From: Turritopsis dohrnii
Lineage: Eukaryota; Cnidaria; Hydrozoa; Anthoathecata; Oceaniidae
Assembly (NCBI GenBank): GCA_027922465.2
Contig: BQMF02000137.1
Location: 310,001-374,000 of the forward strand
Length of the DNA: 64,000 bases
Reading direction: 5' to 3'
Shown: positions 33,601 to 45,600 of the stretch, in pieces
Layout of the letters: the number at the start of each line of letters is the position of its first letter
How positions within the stretch are numbered: position 1 is the stretch's first letter
Made by a program: the position numbers and the translations under genes
Notes under the pieces: model-generated
The model's input: the letters and a program-made list of their open reading frames with translations, nothing else
Databases searched by the model: none
What the model was told of the DNA's origin: nothing

Positions 33601-36600
33601 AACAGCAACCATACTTTTAGCAGTTGTTTTTAAAAAATATTTCTATTTTACTGGAAGTTCCATAAATAAGAAGAACAAAATGAGGCTGAAATTTGAAAGT
33701 GTGTTCTTAAAGCAAAGAACAAAATAAGAACAATCCAGGGTGAAAAAGTCACCAAAAATAAGAACAGCCAGCCTCTTGTCAGATTTTACTGGCTCTTATA
33801 AAAAAAGCGTGTATGTTACGAGTTAGTTTGACGGACTAATATTTGAAGATCATTCACAAGTGAAAAATTTATCAATTTCATTTTCACATAAAACCAATAC
33901 CTTTGAAGTAGTGTAAACTTTCCCGTGGTTTTTCGTCTAATGTTGCAATTACGACTAGGTCTCGTCCTAGGTCTATGTCCCGGTGTCTCGTTCCTGTTTT
34001 TACAACTTCCTCTGGAGAAGAAATCCTTAAATACTGGTCTTATGTACAGGGTGTTTATTGGACGCTCAGGTAAATTATGTTATTGGATTGGATATTTCAG
34101 ACGCATCGTGAGATCACAAAGTTGGGTCACACCTGGCAAATTTTGATTATTTCTCAATCTTTGTGGATGATAAAACACATGACAGTATTTGAAAGAACGT
34201 CAACAAAATAAAAACCTCAGCGATTAAAAAACAAAACTTCAGAACCTTCTTTTGTCTGTTTGCAAAAAAAAAAAAAAAACCGAAGAAAAAACACCCTTTC
34301 TGTCACTTAACTGTTCTTTATGGTTTTGCTTGAGCATTTAACCCGATTTTCCAGGGAGAATCCTTAATGGTTTCCAACTTTATTCATCATTTAACATTTT
34401 CAAATTCGAGCGATCTTTTGTTACTTTAGAGGCCTTGGAGAAATTGTTTGATACTTTCAGATAGTCACTAAGGTTGTTTTTTTTGACATTGGCCCCCGGA
34501 CATCACTTACAAAAAAACGCGTAAATTGTATGCGTGGAGATTTCTGATACTTGGCTCTGCTGACCACAGAAAAAAGAAAAACATTTATAAATAGACCAGT
34601 TCACGTAAGACACTTCAATATTTTTTGCTATATATAGAGTCCTCTCAAGGTTGTTCATGATGTTTGTTGTGTTGCTATAGTAACAACGAATGCGTTTGTA
34701 ATATGATTATTCACGAGAAGTTATCAGAACTTTGGAAAGCTTTTCGTTGTTGAAGAGGTTGATCAAAGAAAAAAATTATTGTTCTTACTATTTTTAGATG
34801 ACTAGGTACAGGTTTATGTCTGCAACTCGTGTTGTTTTGGTTGCGAGCTCGAAGTAAAAATTGATGGGTTAAGAAACTTTGCATTCTGTTAATTTGTCCT
34901 GGTGTAAATTTACCACTTCATGCAAAGCATGTGCCCCACTCCAAAATGAGTGGGAGTTTATGATAAAGGCCGATCTTATAAAGAGCGAAGGAAGTGTGGC
35001 AAACACCAGTGTCATATTATATGTCATCTCAGATATACTAGAAGATTTTTGATCTGTATTCCTAGAGAGTAAGGATTGATTTGACACTATATGGCGTGGC
35101 AAAAGGTATGTTTGTTAAATTTTTCGTACATGAAAGATTTGAATGTGTATTTTAATACATTTGTTTTAAGGATAATTGAATTAACTGTATAGTGTATATA
35201 TAGTTATATCTTAGTTATATAGTTATATCTTAGTTATGTCTTATATATATCTAAAAATTCAGATTATTTTGTTAGGACAACTTGCGTCATCCCAAGGCCG
35301 CACTAAAGTCTTTCAAAAAAAAACCGTTTTGTCAACAGTCCAAAATTTAGAAACGTCACCAAAAAAAACAATCAAATCATTTTTGAGTTTGTGGCATTCA
35401 AAAGCATTTTCAAAACAACAGAAATATTTTACATTTTAGAGGATTTTTCTAATCTAATGAATTTTAAAACACCTTTTTGGAAATATTGTTCATAAAAATC
35501 AAGCCTGTTTACAATCAATTTTTCTGTATTTTGATTAATTTGGTACTGTAAGACCGGGCCTAAATTCACTCTTAATGAGTTCTATAAGAAGAAAAAAATA
35601 GCTTCTATGACAAGTAACGAATACCCTTCTTCGAACTTGTTGGACCGTTTAGATCTTGAATAGTAACAATTTATTTTTTAATATGCATCATTTTCATACA
35701 AAAACCTATAAAAACAAATCAAGTGGTAAACATTTTCCAGTAAAGCGACTTTTTAAGAAGCTCCTTCAAAGAAAACACTAGAATTTTGAATAACCTTATC
35801 AAACGTTATTAGCAGAAACTGTTTGATAGGTTAAGAAACTCGATTGGAACCCAAGGTATTTTTTTGGACGCGTATGTCAGCTAATGGCGATACTCTGAAT
35901 AGTTTCTTCCAATATACTTATATATTCATTCACTCACTCTATCACTCACTCACTGTGCAACGGTATTTCTAATCACACTATTTCTGATATTGAAAAAAAA
36001 AATTGTGAAAAACTGCAGATTTTCCTACAAGATATTTTTTTAATTTATCAATTTCGTGTCACGATGCGAAGCATTACAGATTAGGAGGTTGGTATGTGTG
36101 AAAACAAAAAAATATATATATATAAAAATAAGCAACGAAAAATTAGATTTGCACCACTTACACAGAATGGCTTCCTTGTCACATTAAAGTATTTCTGTCG
36201 CTTTTGACATTCTGTTGAGCGTAGTTGCTGTCCTTCGATGAAATTATCCATCGTTAGCACTAACATCTAAGTGTCATGAACGTATAATAAAAGAAAATAG
36301 GAAATCAGCCTTAAACCTATCGAGCTGGCTTCATTTCATTTTAAATCTTTTTTTGATTGACACGATATTGAGGGAATGATGTGAAAGTTTATTGTTTGTA
36401 CAATTGTTCGACGTATTGTGAACTGGACCCTGAAATACTCGTTATATGAATTTTAAATGAACGGAGATTTATACGAAACGCCATCAGCGATGTAATGTTA
36501 TGAGATAAAGCTCATCTTAAGAGAATAATCTCAAATGAACCTTTTGTTGTTTGGCAGACGTGAAATAGATTACATATCCGAATAACTGTCAGTTTACATA

Positions 36601-39600
36601 AAAAGGGGGCCGTTCGAGAAATACTGAGCTGTGTCCAAAATCTGCAGCTTAACAGACCAGATGAGTGACAGCCCAAAGCTTGTCCCTTCCTTCTTTTTAC
36701 TTCTTAGCTCATCGATGACTAATATGGATAGCAAAACATTATAAAGCTATATCAACTAAATGTGAGTTTTTAAAAAGATTGATTAGGGGAAAATGAAAAA
36801 AAATAGAAAACAAGATGAAAGAATAGCAAAAATAACAGAAGAAAAGAAAAACAACAAAAATGAAAAGAAGGAAAAACATGATAACAGAAAATCAAAAGAT
36901 GTAATTTTATTTCGATTTTGATGAGAGAAGAAAAAAACTTTTTCCCGACCAAATTGCATTTTAAATAAATATGAATAGATGAAGATTATAAATACATGAA
37001 TTCAAAATTTCAGCATCCATTTAAAATGAAACGAAAAATTATCACGAAAAAACAGAACTTCGAATATGGCGTGTATCCTAACGTATGCTGAATGAAAATC
37101 ATTATTCAGGAATAGGTAAAAAAAAAAAAATAGGTCACGAAGAAACGAGACAACACGCTAGGTTTTTTTTGGTCACTACTATTATATGTTATGAATTCAG
37201 CCTTATAAGTTTTTTCCTCATAACGTCGGGGTTAGTTGTAGCCAAATTTAGAACAGAAATGACTTTTAAGTAACAGGAATGAACCAATAAAAGATATCAT
37301 ATATCATGGCAGATATCATGTTTTATGGTAATTCCAGATAAAACATTAATCTCTGTTTCTGACAGTTGCAATCACTACTCATCTATTTTAATGGAAATAT
37401 TGTTAATGCATAACACACACACACCATAATCTGTCCAGCCTCCTATCAAACATAGGTTGTGTGAAATCCGAAAAACAGTCTTTAGAATGTGTATTAGAAT
37501 CACAGTACCACAGAACTCTTAAGAGTTGTGAAATATAAAAAATTGTCACATCATGCCAAGAACTAGTTTAGTGTTATGAACTCCAACCTGATTGGCTATT
37601 TTTAGTTTCTCTTATTTTTTCAGCCTCGCTTGTCTTCAGTACATGACACACCCAAATTTTTATTTTGCTTTTGCAAGGACGTTCAGAAGGTATTCTTGAC
37701 TTTTCATATGCTTTTGGGTCAAATCTGAAGCTCGCAAACAAGTAAAGAAAAGTTGCGACGTTTAAACTTTGTTAAAAGCTTTAGATCAAGCCTCTATTGT
37801 AAATTTCGATGTTTTTATAAAAATGGGAAAGTTCAAGGTAAGGTTTTTCACAATGATTCCTGATAGAAAGCTATGATAAACCAATTCTTTGAAAAGGAGA
37901 ATCACGGGTGTGTTTCTGGAGAGAATAACAGGTAATGGCTACATTCCTTTTTCAACTTCAGTATGTGTACACAGTATCACTAGGAGTGAAAATAGATATA
38001 AAAAAAATTAAGAATAGCTATGCTGAACATCATCCTGAAGCTAAGGTTTATTTTGGAACGTTTTTAATTTCGCAACAACAGCATAGGTTGATAGGTGTCA
38101 ACAAATAGAACAGTATAATGTAATAACTCAGCCGGCACATTTGTTGAAAACCTCTGCCAAGGAGTGCGTTTATATAGAAATATACACACAGTTTCAATAA
38201 AAATGCTCTTCATCGCAGTGGCTTTTTGACGATTTTGCCCACTTTTTACATTAGGTGTTTATTAGGTCATCAATCTGTTTTACTTTTCTCTTCTAAGTAA
38301 CTCTCTTCCATAAATTTTGGCTACTTCCTGCATAGAACGTCAGTTAAAAGTGATTGCATTTTCACTTTCAGCTCGTTTCAGTATCAGTTGTGCTTTGAAA
38401 AAACAAACAAACATCACAAAAACTCAATGTAAGCAAGATAAAGCTGACTTATTAAAGAGAACATCACAGAAAGCCATACCTGACAACAGTGAAACTTAAG
38501 GATGATAGTGAAGCTTGCTATAAATATATACGCAATCGAACCTTGATGTGTGAAAGCATTCATTTTAAATATGTATTATAAATGGAGATTTTTTAAGTCT
38601 GTCAACGAAATTGTCATACTGTTGGAAATAATTAGCAAAAAAAACTGTCACATTTTTTTTGTCGTTTGTAATGAAAGATTAATTGTTCCATTTCTCGTTT
38701 AGAAGGTTAGATGTTTTCGTCGTTTTGTGGAAAAAGCCACGCTCGGCTTGTGATCATACACTGCACTGACGTTGAATAATATTGGTGACGTCAGAAGGTT
38801 CCTGAAGTCACCAGCGAAGCAAAAATCATCATGGACTTCATAAAAAAAGGTGGATCTGCTGGTTACCAAAGATGTAGCTCGTATAGATGGTTATAGGAAG
38901 AGGATGATCAGTAATTAGTAGGTAATTCATTAAAGGTGGAAAGGTGTGTTGCTACAGAACAGACAAACTATCTTTTGAGAGAAAAAGTGGAACAAAATCG
39001 ACCAAGTATTAGTTTTATTAATTCTCTCCAGAAAAGTATAGAAGTGGAAGTCCTACCTTTGGGGAATTTGACGGTGGTGCATCCATCATATCATCAGCTT
39101 CGTCAAGTTTTTCTGATTTGATATCTTTCTTTTCACTTTCTTCCAAGACCAAATCCAATGGCATTTTTCCTTTCAGGCAGTCTATATACCTTTTGCAGAA
39201 ATTATCGCATAGTTCATGGACCTACAGAAAAAGTGGAAAGCGTGTTAGATTGCAGTGTATTTTTTTCTTGACTGTTTTAATTTGTTTTTTTTTTAGAGAC
39301 AGGATTGTGTCTTTAATTTTTCCCTTTACTGACTAATGGTGAATAAGGAAGAATGTGCAAGTTTTGAATTCATGCAATTTTTATGTATAATTTGGATTGA
39401 TTCATATATAAAAAAGATGAAAAATTGCAGAAGTTATCCGTTAATGAATGGACCTCCTTTTTGTTCTATCCTCTTTCATTCTCCTCAGTTTTTTTTTTAT
39501 CATAAAGAGCATCTTGATGTGGTTACGGTACTCGCCTGCACCTGAGTAGTTTAAATTGTTCCACACCACATCCGGTGTTTCTTTTGAAATGGTTTATTAC

Positions 39601-42600
39601 ACTCTATACAAGTCACACAAAAAACGTACTTGAATACTTCGAGGTGATCGTAATTGATAAAAATAATATAAATACGTCATCTCAGATGCGTTCAGATTCT
39701 GGAATGAACTTCTAGAACCCGTTAAATATACCGTCAAAGTTTCTTTTTTTGACAGTTTTCAATAAGCAAGAAAGCCACTTTTCCTAAAGGTGGTCGGAGA
39801 CATTTTCGTTTTAAGAAGCAAAGCCAGAACTTACTTCGGATCTATTTGATCATGATTACGTTGTCATAACAAAAGATAACGATTTGTTATGAAGGTTGTA
39901 AGACAATATAAGCCAGCAGTTTCTGGAAGGTAATTTCCACGATATAGCGAACTATTTATTTAATTCGTTTGTTTGCTGTTTTGATATTTGTCAGCTGCTC
40001 GTTTCCAGACCCTTTTGTGATTATTCTAATGAGGACTTCCCATTGCTGACATCATCACACTGCAACCCTAAGATTTTTTTATGACAAGTTCAATGTCCTT
40101 GATGCACTTTCTTTACCTTTTCCATTAACCAACCGTAATCTGGCAACTTCATTTTAAAAGTACAAGAAAGGTTTGCTTCTATTTTGTTACTAGCGAGTCA
40201 CACTGTTCGTCCTTTTTATCAAACACCCTATATGTGAGTAATTTTTCTTTTCCAAAAGTTTTGTATTAGAATATTGGATATTTGTTTTTTACATATATCA
40301 TAAGCCCATCACACAATAAAACCAAACTCTAAGTTGATAATGCTACGCAGCTCCTCTTTTGCAGGACTGGACTACCAGAGAGAAAACAGACTTTCACGAG
40401 GTAAGGGGTCACTAACAAATAGAGCTTAGAGTTTCTAAAGGAACCTTCTCACTAAATTTCAACACAAGACTCTTACATATTGCATGTCTGAAAGTACCTT
40501 TAAACATTCCAGCAGTCTCGTATCACTATATAGAGTCTTACATATGAGCCTGAGTTGATTAAGGTGTAACGCTTAATTTAGTTGACATAAGCCGTCACAT
40601 CGTAGGCATTACAAAATTCCCCTGGTCTAGAAATTTATTGGGAAGTTATGTTGTCCATATTTGTAACTTAGGCTACGCATAACGGTAGTCTGTTTTTTCT
40701 TACTTAACTCTTTGAATGTAAATTGCTTAATGTGAAAATAAATTCAAAAACACAGAAGTTATCGTAGATATAACAACATGCAAGAGAAACTCCAAATAAA
40801 TAAAATCATTTAATCATGGAACTATTTTCACTGGTGCATTTCGCTCAATCAAATGAATTAAACTCGGTTTTTTCAACTATAAAAGACATGTTTTGACACC
40901 AAAGAATGTAAAAGTTCAAATTATCTATTAAAGGGAATGCTTAACATCGAACACGCATCAATTGGTGGTGGCTCATTCTATAATAACAGCGTTGACACTT
41001 ACCTCAAAATACTGGATACTGCCGTCACTCATTACAACGGAAACATCAAATATGACCAGAGTGTATTTGCGCTCGTATTATTTGAAATGTCTTCAGTAAA
41101 TTACTTGAGTAAATTAAAAAAGCGTTTTTATTTGTGTTTTATTGACAAATGCTGAATGCAGCGCAAAAAAAATGTTACATTTTGTTGAAGAAGTAAAAAC
41201 CGCATTGAATTTCATCTATATACAATGTGTACTTTTTAATATTTAGTATCTATCATGCAAAGTTTGATCTTAGGTTGAATAATTGTCAGTTGTTTTTTTG
41301 AATTGGTTTCATCTGTCATAAACATCCCGGGTGTTTTCTTGATCGTAAAAATTCATCTCTTTGAAAAGTCAATGACAAGTCTATTGATGCGTACAATGAA
41401 CTCTTTTCGTTTTACGAGGAGTAAAAAGAAATACCCAGGAATCTTTGCTGGAAAAAATGGTCAAAATCAAAAATATTTTTCCCAGGATAAGGCAATAATT
41501 ATTGGCTTGCACTAAATCTGAATTATGTTTTGTTTTAATGAGAACATGTCTGTAGTCATATTGAGTACAAGTCTCCTCTCACTGCGACCGCTGTTAAGAA
41601 GTGTGTGATTTAAAAAATTATTTGCACAATTACTGCATTTGTGTTGAAATATCTTTGTATGAACCAAAAACCAACAAGAAGAAAACTCGATAGAAACAAT
41701 TTTTCGTTTATTTTTGTGCACAGCATTATTCCCTCTAGATTCCGAACAAACGAATAATCGGGTTGAATCGGGTGCAATCGAGCGACATCTGTAATGTTAT
41801 TATGTTGATTCAATATTAATTTTGCGTTAAAGATAGAAAATGCAAAATTCCCTAAATTCCGGGGTTTTTCATGCACAACAATGCTCTTTCATATAGTTTG
41901 TATTTGATATCAACCGAATTATGTATATATGAAATATGTAACCGAATTTAGGAACTCGAATTTTTTTTTTCAATCATCTTCAGCACAGAACTGATGCCTT
42001 TTAAAACTGGCAAACTTTGCAAGGATTTTCACACTTGATACATGTCATGCCTCGTTATTCACTTTGTTCATAGAGCAGCTTTTTATCATGACAAAGCCTA
42101 GTATATTTCCATCGTTACATCGACTTTCAATGGTAACTGCAAAGTGCTTAAAACCATCTGATACGATACTTCAATGTCATCAAGTGATAATAAACAAGAT
42201 GTTTTTTGGTAGAAATCTTTCAAAGTGTAAATCAATCAACTCAGCGTTGATTGGTGTTTAAAGGTTTTTTTACTGTTGTCAGTGAAGAAGACCTGCGAAT
42301 GAGGTTTTAAAGCCCGCATTAGAGTTGATGCCTTTTTTATAAACGACAAAGGCTGAAATTTACCAAAACAAATTACAAACGGTCAAGCAGCACCATTGGA
42401 CTGGATAATAAGTATTCAAAATGGAAAACAAAAGGAACTTCCTTACGAAGAAGCATGACACCAAAAATCCTTTCCAAAAAATTTCTCATTCATATCACAT
42501 TGTTTAATGATTCCATAAAGACGACTTCAACTACGAGGTCCTTATCAAGGACGTTCAAGATATTGTAAGCAACACTTAAGCAATATCTGAAGCCGGATTC

Positions 42601-45600
42601 AAAAGTGAAATGATACTTAACTTGAACTGAAAAAAAATCCTGCTTATAAATAAATATCCCAGCGGGCACAAGACGTCTTTGAGACGTCTTATTTTAATCG
42701 TAAAATGGTCGTTTGCTTTCCAGATCATTTTGGGACGTCGTAGGGACGTCTGAAACGGGACGTCGCAATTGGGATCCTTTTACGACGTTTTTGGGACGTC
42801 TTTATACGGATTGAATAACGACCTTCGAAACAATTGTAAATTTAAGATCATTTTGCGACGTCGTTGGGACGTCTGAAACGGGACGTCACAATTGGGATCC
42901 TTTTACGACGTTTTTAGGACGTCCTTATACGGATTGAATAACGACCTTCCAAACAATTATAAACCTAAGATCATTTTGGGACGTCGTTGGGACGTCTGAA
43001 ACGGGACGTCACAATTGGGATCCTTTTACGACGTTTTTAGGACGTCCTTATACGGATTGAATAACGACCTTCCAAACAATTATAAACCTAAGATCATTTT
43101 GGGACGTCGTAGGGACGTCTGAAACGGGACGTCACAATTGGGATCCTTTTACGACGTTTTTAGGACGTCCTTATACGGATTGAATAACGACCTTCAAAAC
43201 AATTATAAACCTAAGATCATTTTGGGACGTCGTAGGGACGTCTGAAACGGGACGTCGCAATTGGGATCCTTTTACGACGTTTTTGGGACGTCTCTGTGCA
43301 GATTCAATAACGATCTTCGAAACAATTATAAACTTTCAAAAGCAATCAGTCTGTATAGAATGATTTATTGTAAATGTTTTTAAACGTCTTGACAGCAAGC
43401 AGCGGTGGCATAACGGTTACGAGTTCGGCTGGCACACCAGAGGTTCCAGGTTCGAGTCTGCCTGTGGCCTATTACAGTTTTTGAAAGAGTAAATTTCATA
43501 ATCCTGCGACGTCGTTACGATGTCGTTGGGATGTCATCAAGACGTCTCAATGAAGATGTAATTGGGACGTCTTTTGAGATTCCCACTTCGCGACCATTTT
43601 GCGACGTCTTAGGGACGTCTTGAAAAGACGTCTTTACGACGTCTTTACGACGTCTTTGTGCCCGCTGGGATGTATGAATATATAAATCATAATCATCAAG
43701 TTGCAATGTTGTAGCATATTGTTGCTGGTAAGAGGAACTTATTGAAACCAATAACTGGCAGGATATTCAGAATAAAGTAAAAGAAAATTACCTTCTCAAT
43801 TTCAAGTAAATGGAAGCGAAGCACCTGGATGGCTTGGATTAGCTGGAAAAAGAAATAAGTAGTTAGGAAATGCCAGCTAACATAAGATAGATGAATTATC
43901 AGATTGAAGTTGAAAAAAATTTTACGATTCACGATGTTTGAGCAGAAAATATCAAAACCAAAGTAATAAATACCAGCTGGAATCTCACGTCAGAATATCC
44001 CACCAAATACTCACCAGATTATCCATTTCAGCGTTGGATGTAAAAATTGATTTGTTACCACGGTACTAAAAATTGAATTAAAATGTTTCATCAACATTGC
44101 TCACCTGGTCGAAATTTAAGTCTCGCAACACTATATAATTACATTGAATGAACGCAGGCTATAACGGTTCGAAGGTTCCTTTCAAAATGAAGACACTTAA
44201 AAAAAGTTTTTTCGTTCATTTTTATATTTAAAAATTGGATTCATATGGAGCACAAAAAAGAGGATTTTAACTGAAAAATGTTGTTGACTTTGAGTAGTAT
44301 TTTCTTAGTTTCACGACACCTACCCACCGAAGTTTTTTTTCATTTTTTCATTTTCTGAAAAACTTTTGAAACTTCTAAGTACTTTCTGCCATTTACTCGT
44401 TTTTGAAGAAAAATTTGTTTAAGCATAAAATGTGGTATTATTTTGCGTTTAATTTTCAATTTTTCGTTTCAATTATTATTTGATAATTCTTTCGTTTTCG
44501 TGATTTGTTTGTTAAAATTGAAATATTCTGTGGTTACACATACGCTTGTATATTTCTTGGTTTAAACAGTAAAACGTTTGTGGTGTTACAGAACTCGTTT
44601 GCGTAGTCTGCTGTTGCTACCATCTTCCGCCATCTGGCTTTAAAGTTTTTCTATTTATTTCAGAGTTTTTGTTTTTTTGAAAAATTCAGAAAAACAACAT
44701 CTATTTTATGTAACGTAGATGAATACTACATATATTTTTCAGTAAAACAACATCCACGCAGTTTGACCTAAATGACGTCATAACTCCCCGTCTGCTTCTG
44801 TAGTATTTCAACAAGCATAGGGGATAAGGAAAAACAATTATGGGTTTACTTGTTTCGAAAACGATTTGATGTCGTCAGCAAACGAGTGTGAGGTCACGCT
44901 CTCTTCACTGGATGCGTCTTTATCCGAGTTCCGATTGATGAATGTAGCTCGCTCGCACTTTTCAAATACTCGTACCAACAATGGAAATAACGGATGGCTA
45001 AGACGAAAAGATTAATTAAAATAATATTAAACGGGTTTACTGCGCCCATGGGCGTGTTAGTGCACCCGCAGTTGCAACAAAGGATTTGGGACGAAAAATT
45101 GCAAGCTCCGAATTAATTTGAATAACTTATGTTTCGAATTATATTTCAGGTTGCTTGGAGAGTGTTTGTCTTTCTTTGTTTTTTTTTTGTTTTGTTTCAG
45201 TAAGTCTTCTTATTTCCAATGGTCTCTTTTTAGCTCAAAATTAATGGATATAACATTTATTTGATATGGAAAAACATTTTGTCGAGAACAACGAACAAAT
45301 TTATTGCTCGGACAAACTTAAACATTATTATTATACATGGTTTTAGCATTCAAAAATGTGTTTTAACCTTCCGTTAAAATTAGAGACTTTGATTCAGCAA
45401 AGTACTAAATATTATGTCATTTTAAATAATTTTTTTTTGTCATTTCTGTTTGACGCATGTCAATCTAGTGCGGTGCTTCTTTTGACACGAATGTACACAA
45501 AGGATTAGGAACTTGTATGTGGTTTTATAGCGAAAATATAAGTTGCTGAAAAAATAGTGCAAACTTGAAATCGTGATTCCAAGCCGTAATCGTCGACGAG

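Larger units (their letters stand above)
29893..39056 (-). other. Meis intron 5 (about 9.2 kb)
   Basis: The largest intron. Apart from the elements listed separately (copies E and F, the 33393-33811 element, short tandem repeats) no exon, RNA gene or open frame with a recognisable product is seen. Alternative exons cannot be excluded. Confidence 0.5.
42658..43669. mobile_element. GACGTC-rich terminal-inverted-repeat element, copy 2 (Meis intron 4)
   Basis: 1012 bp, with the same ends as copy 1 (CCCAGCGGGCACAAGACGTC ... GTGCCCGCTGGG) and AT on each side. It contains five ~122-bp tandem units (starts near 42722, 42845, 42968, 43091 and 43213), then the same spacer, tRNA-like segment and right GACGTC block as copy 1. 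Units 2-4 share private variants such as TTTTTAGGACGTCCTTATAC, which suggests unit duplication within this copy. A minus-strand open frame (43515-43751) is a by-product of the repeats. Confidence 0.88.
39222..43791 (-). other. Meis intron 4 (about 4.6 kb)
   Basis: Carries GACGTC-rich element copy 2 (42658-43669), whose nearer end is 122 bp from exon 4. No other gene is recognised. Confidence 0.5.

Noticed and set aside
42722..43330. CRISPR-like array of regular repeats
   Set aside because: The whole ~122-bp unit is repeated with no unique spacers, inside a eukaryotic inverted-repeat element.
43515..43751. 78-codon minus-strand open frame
   Set aside because: Produced by repeated GACGTC units of the element's right end; continues into unrelated flank.
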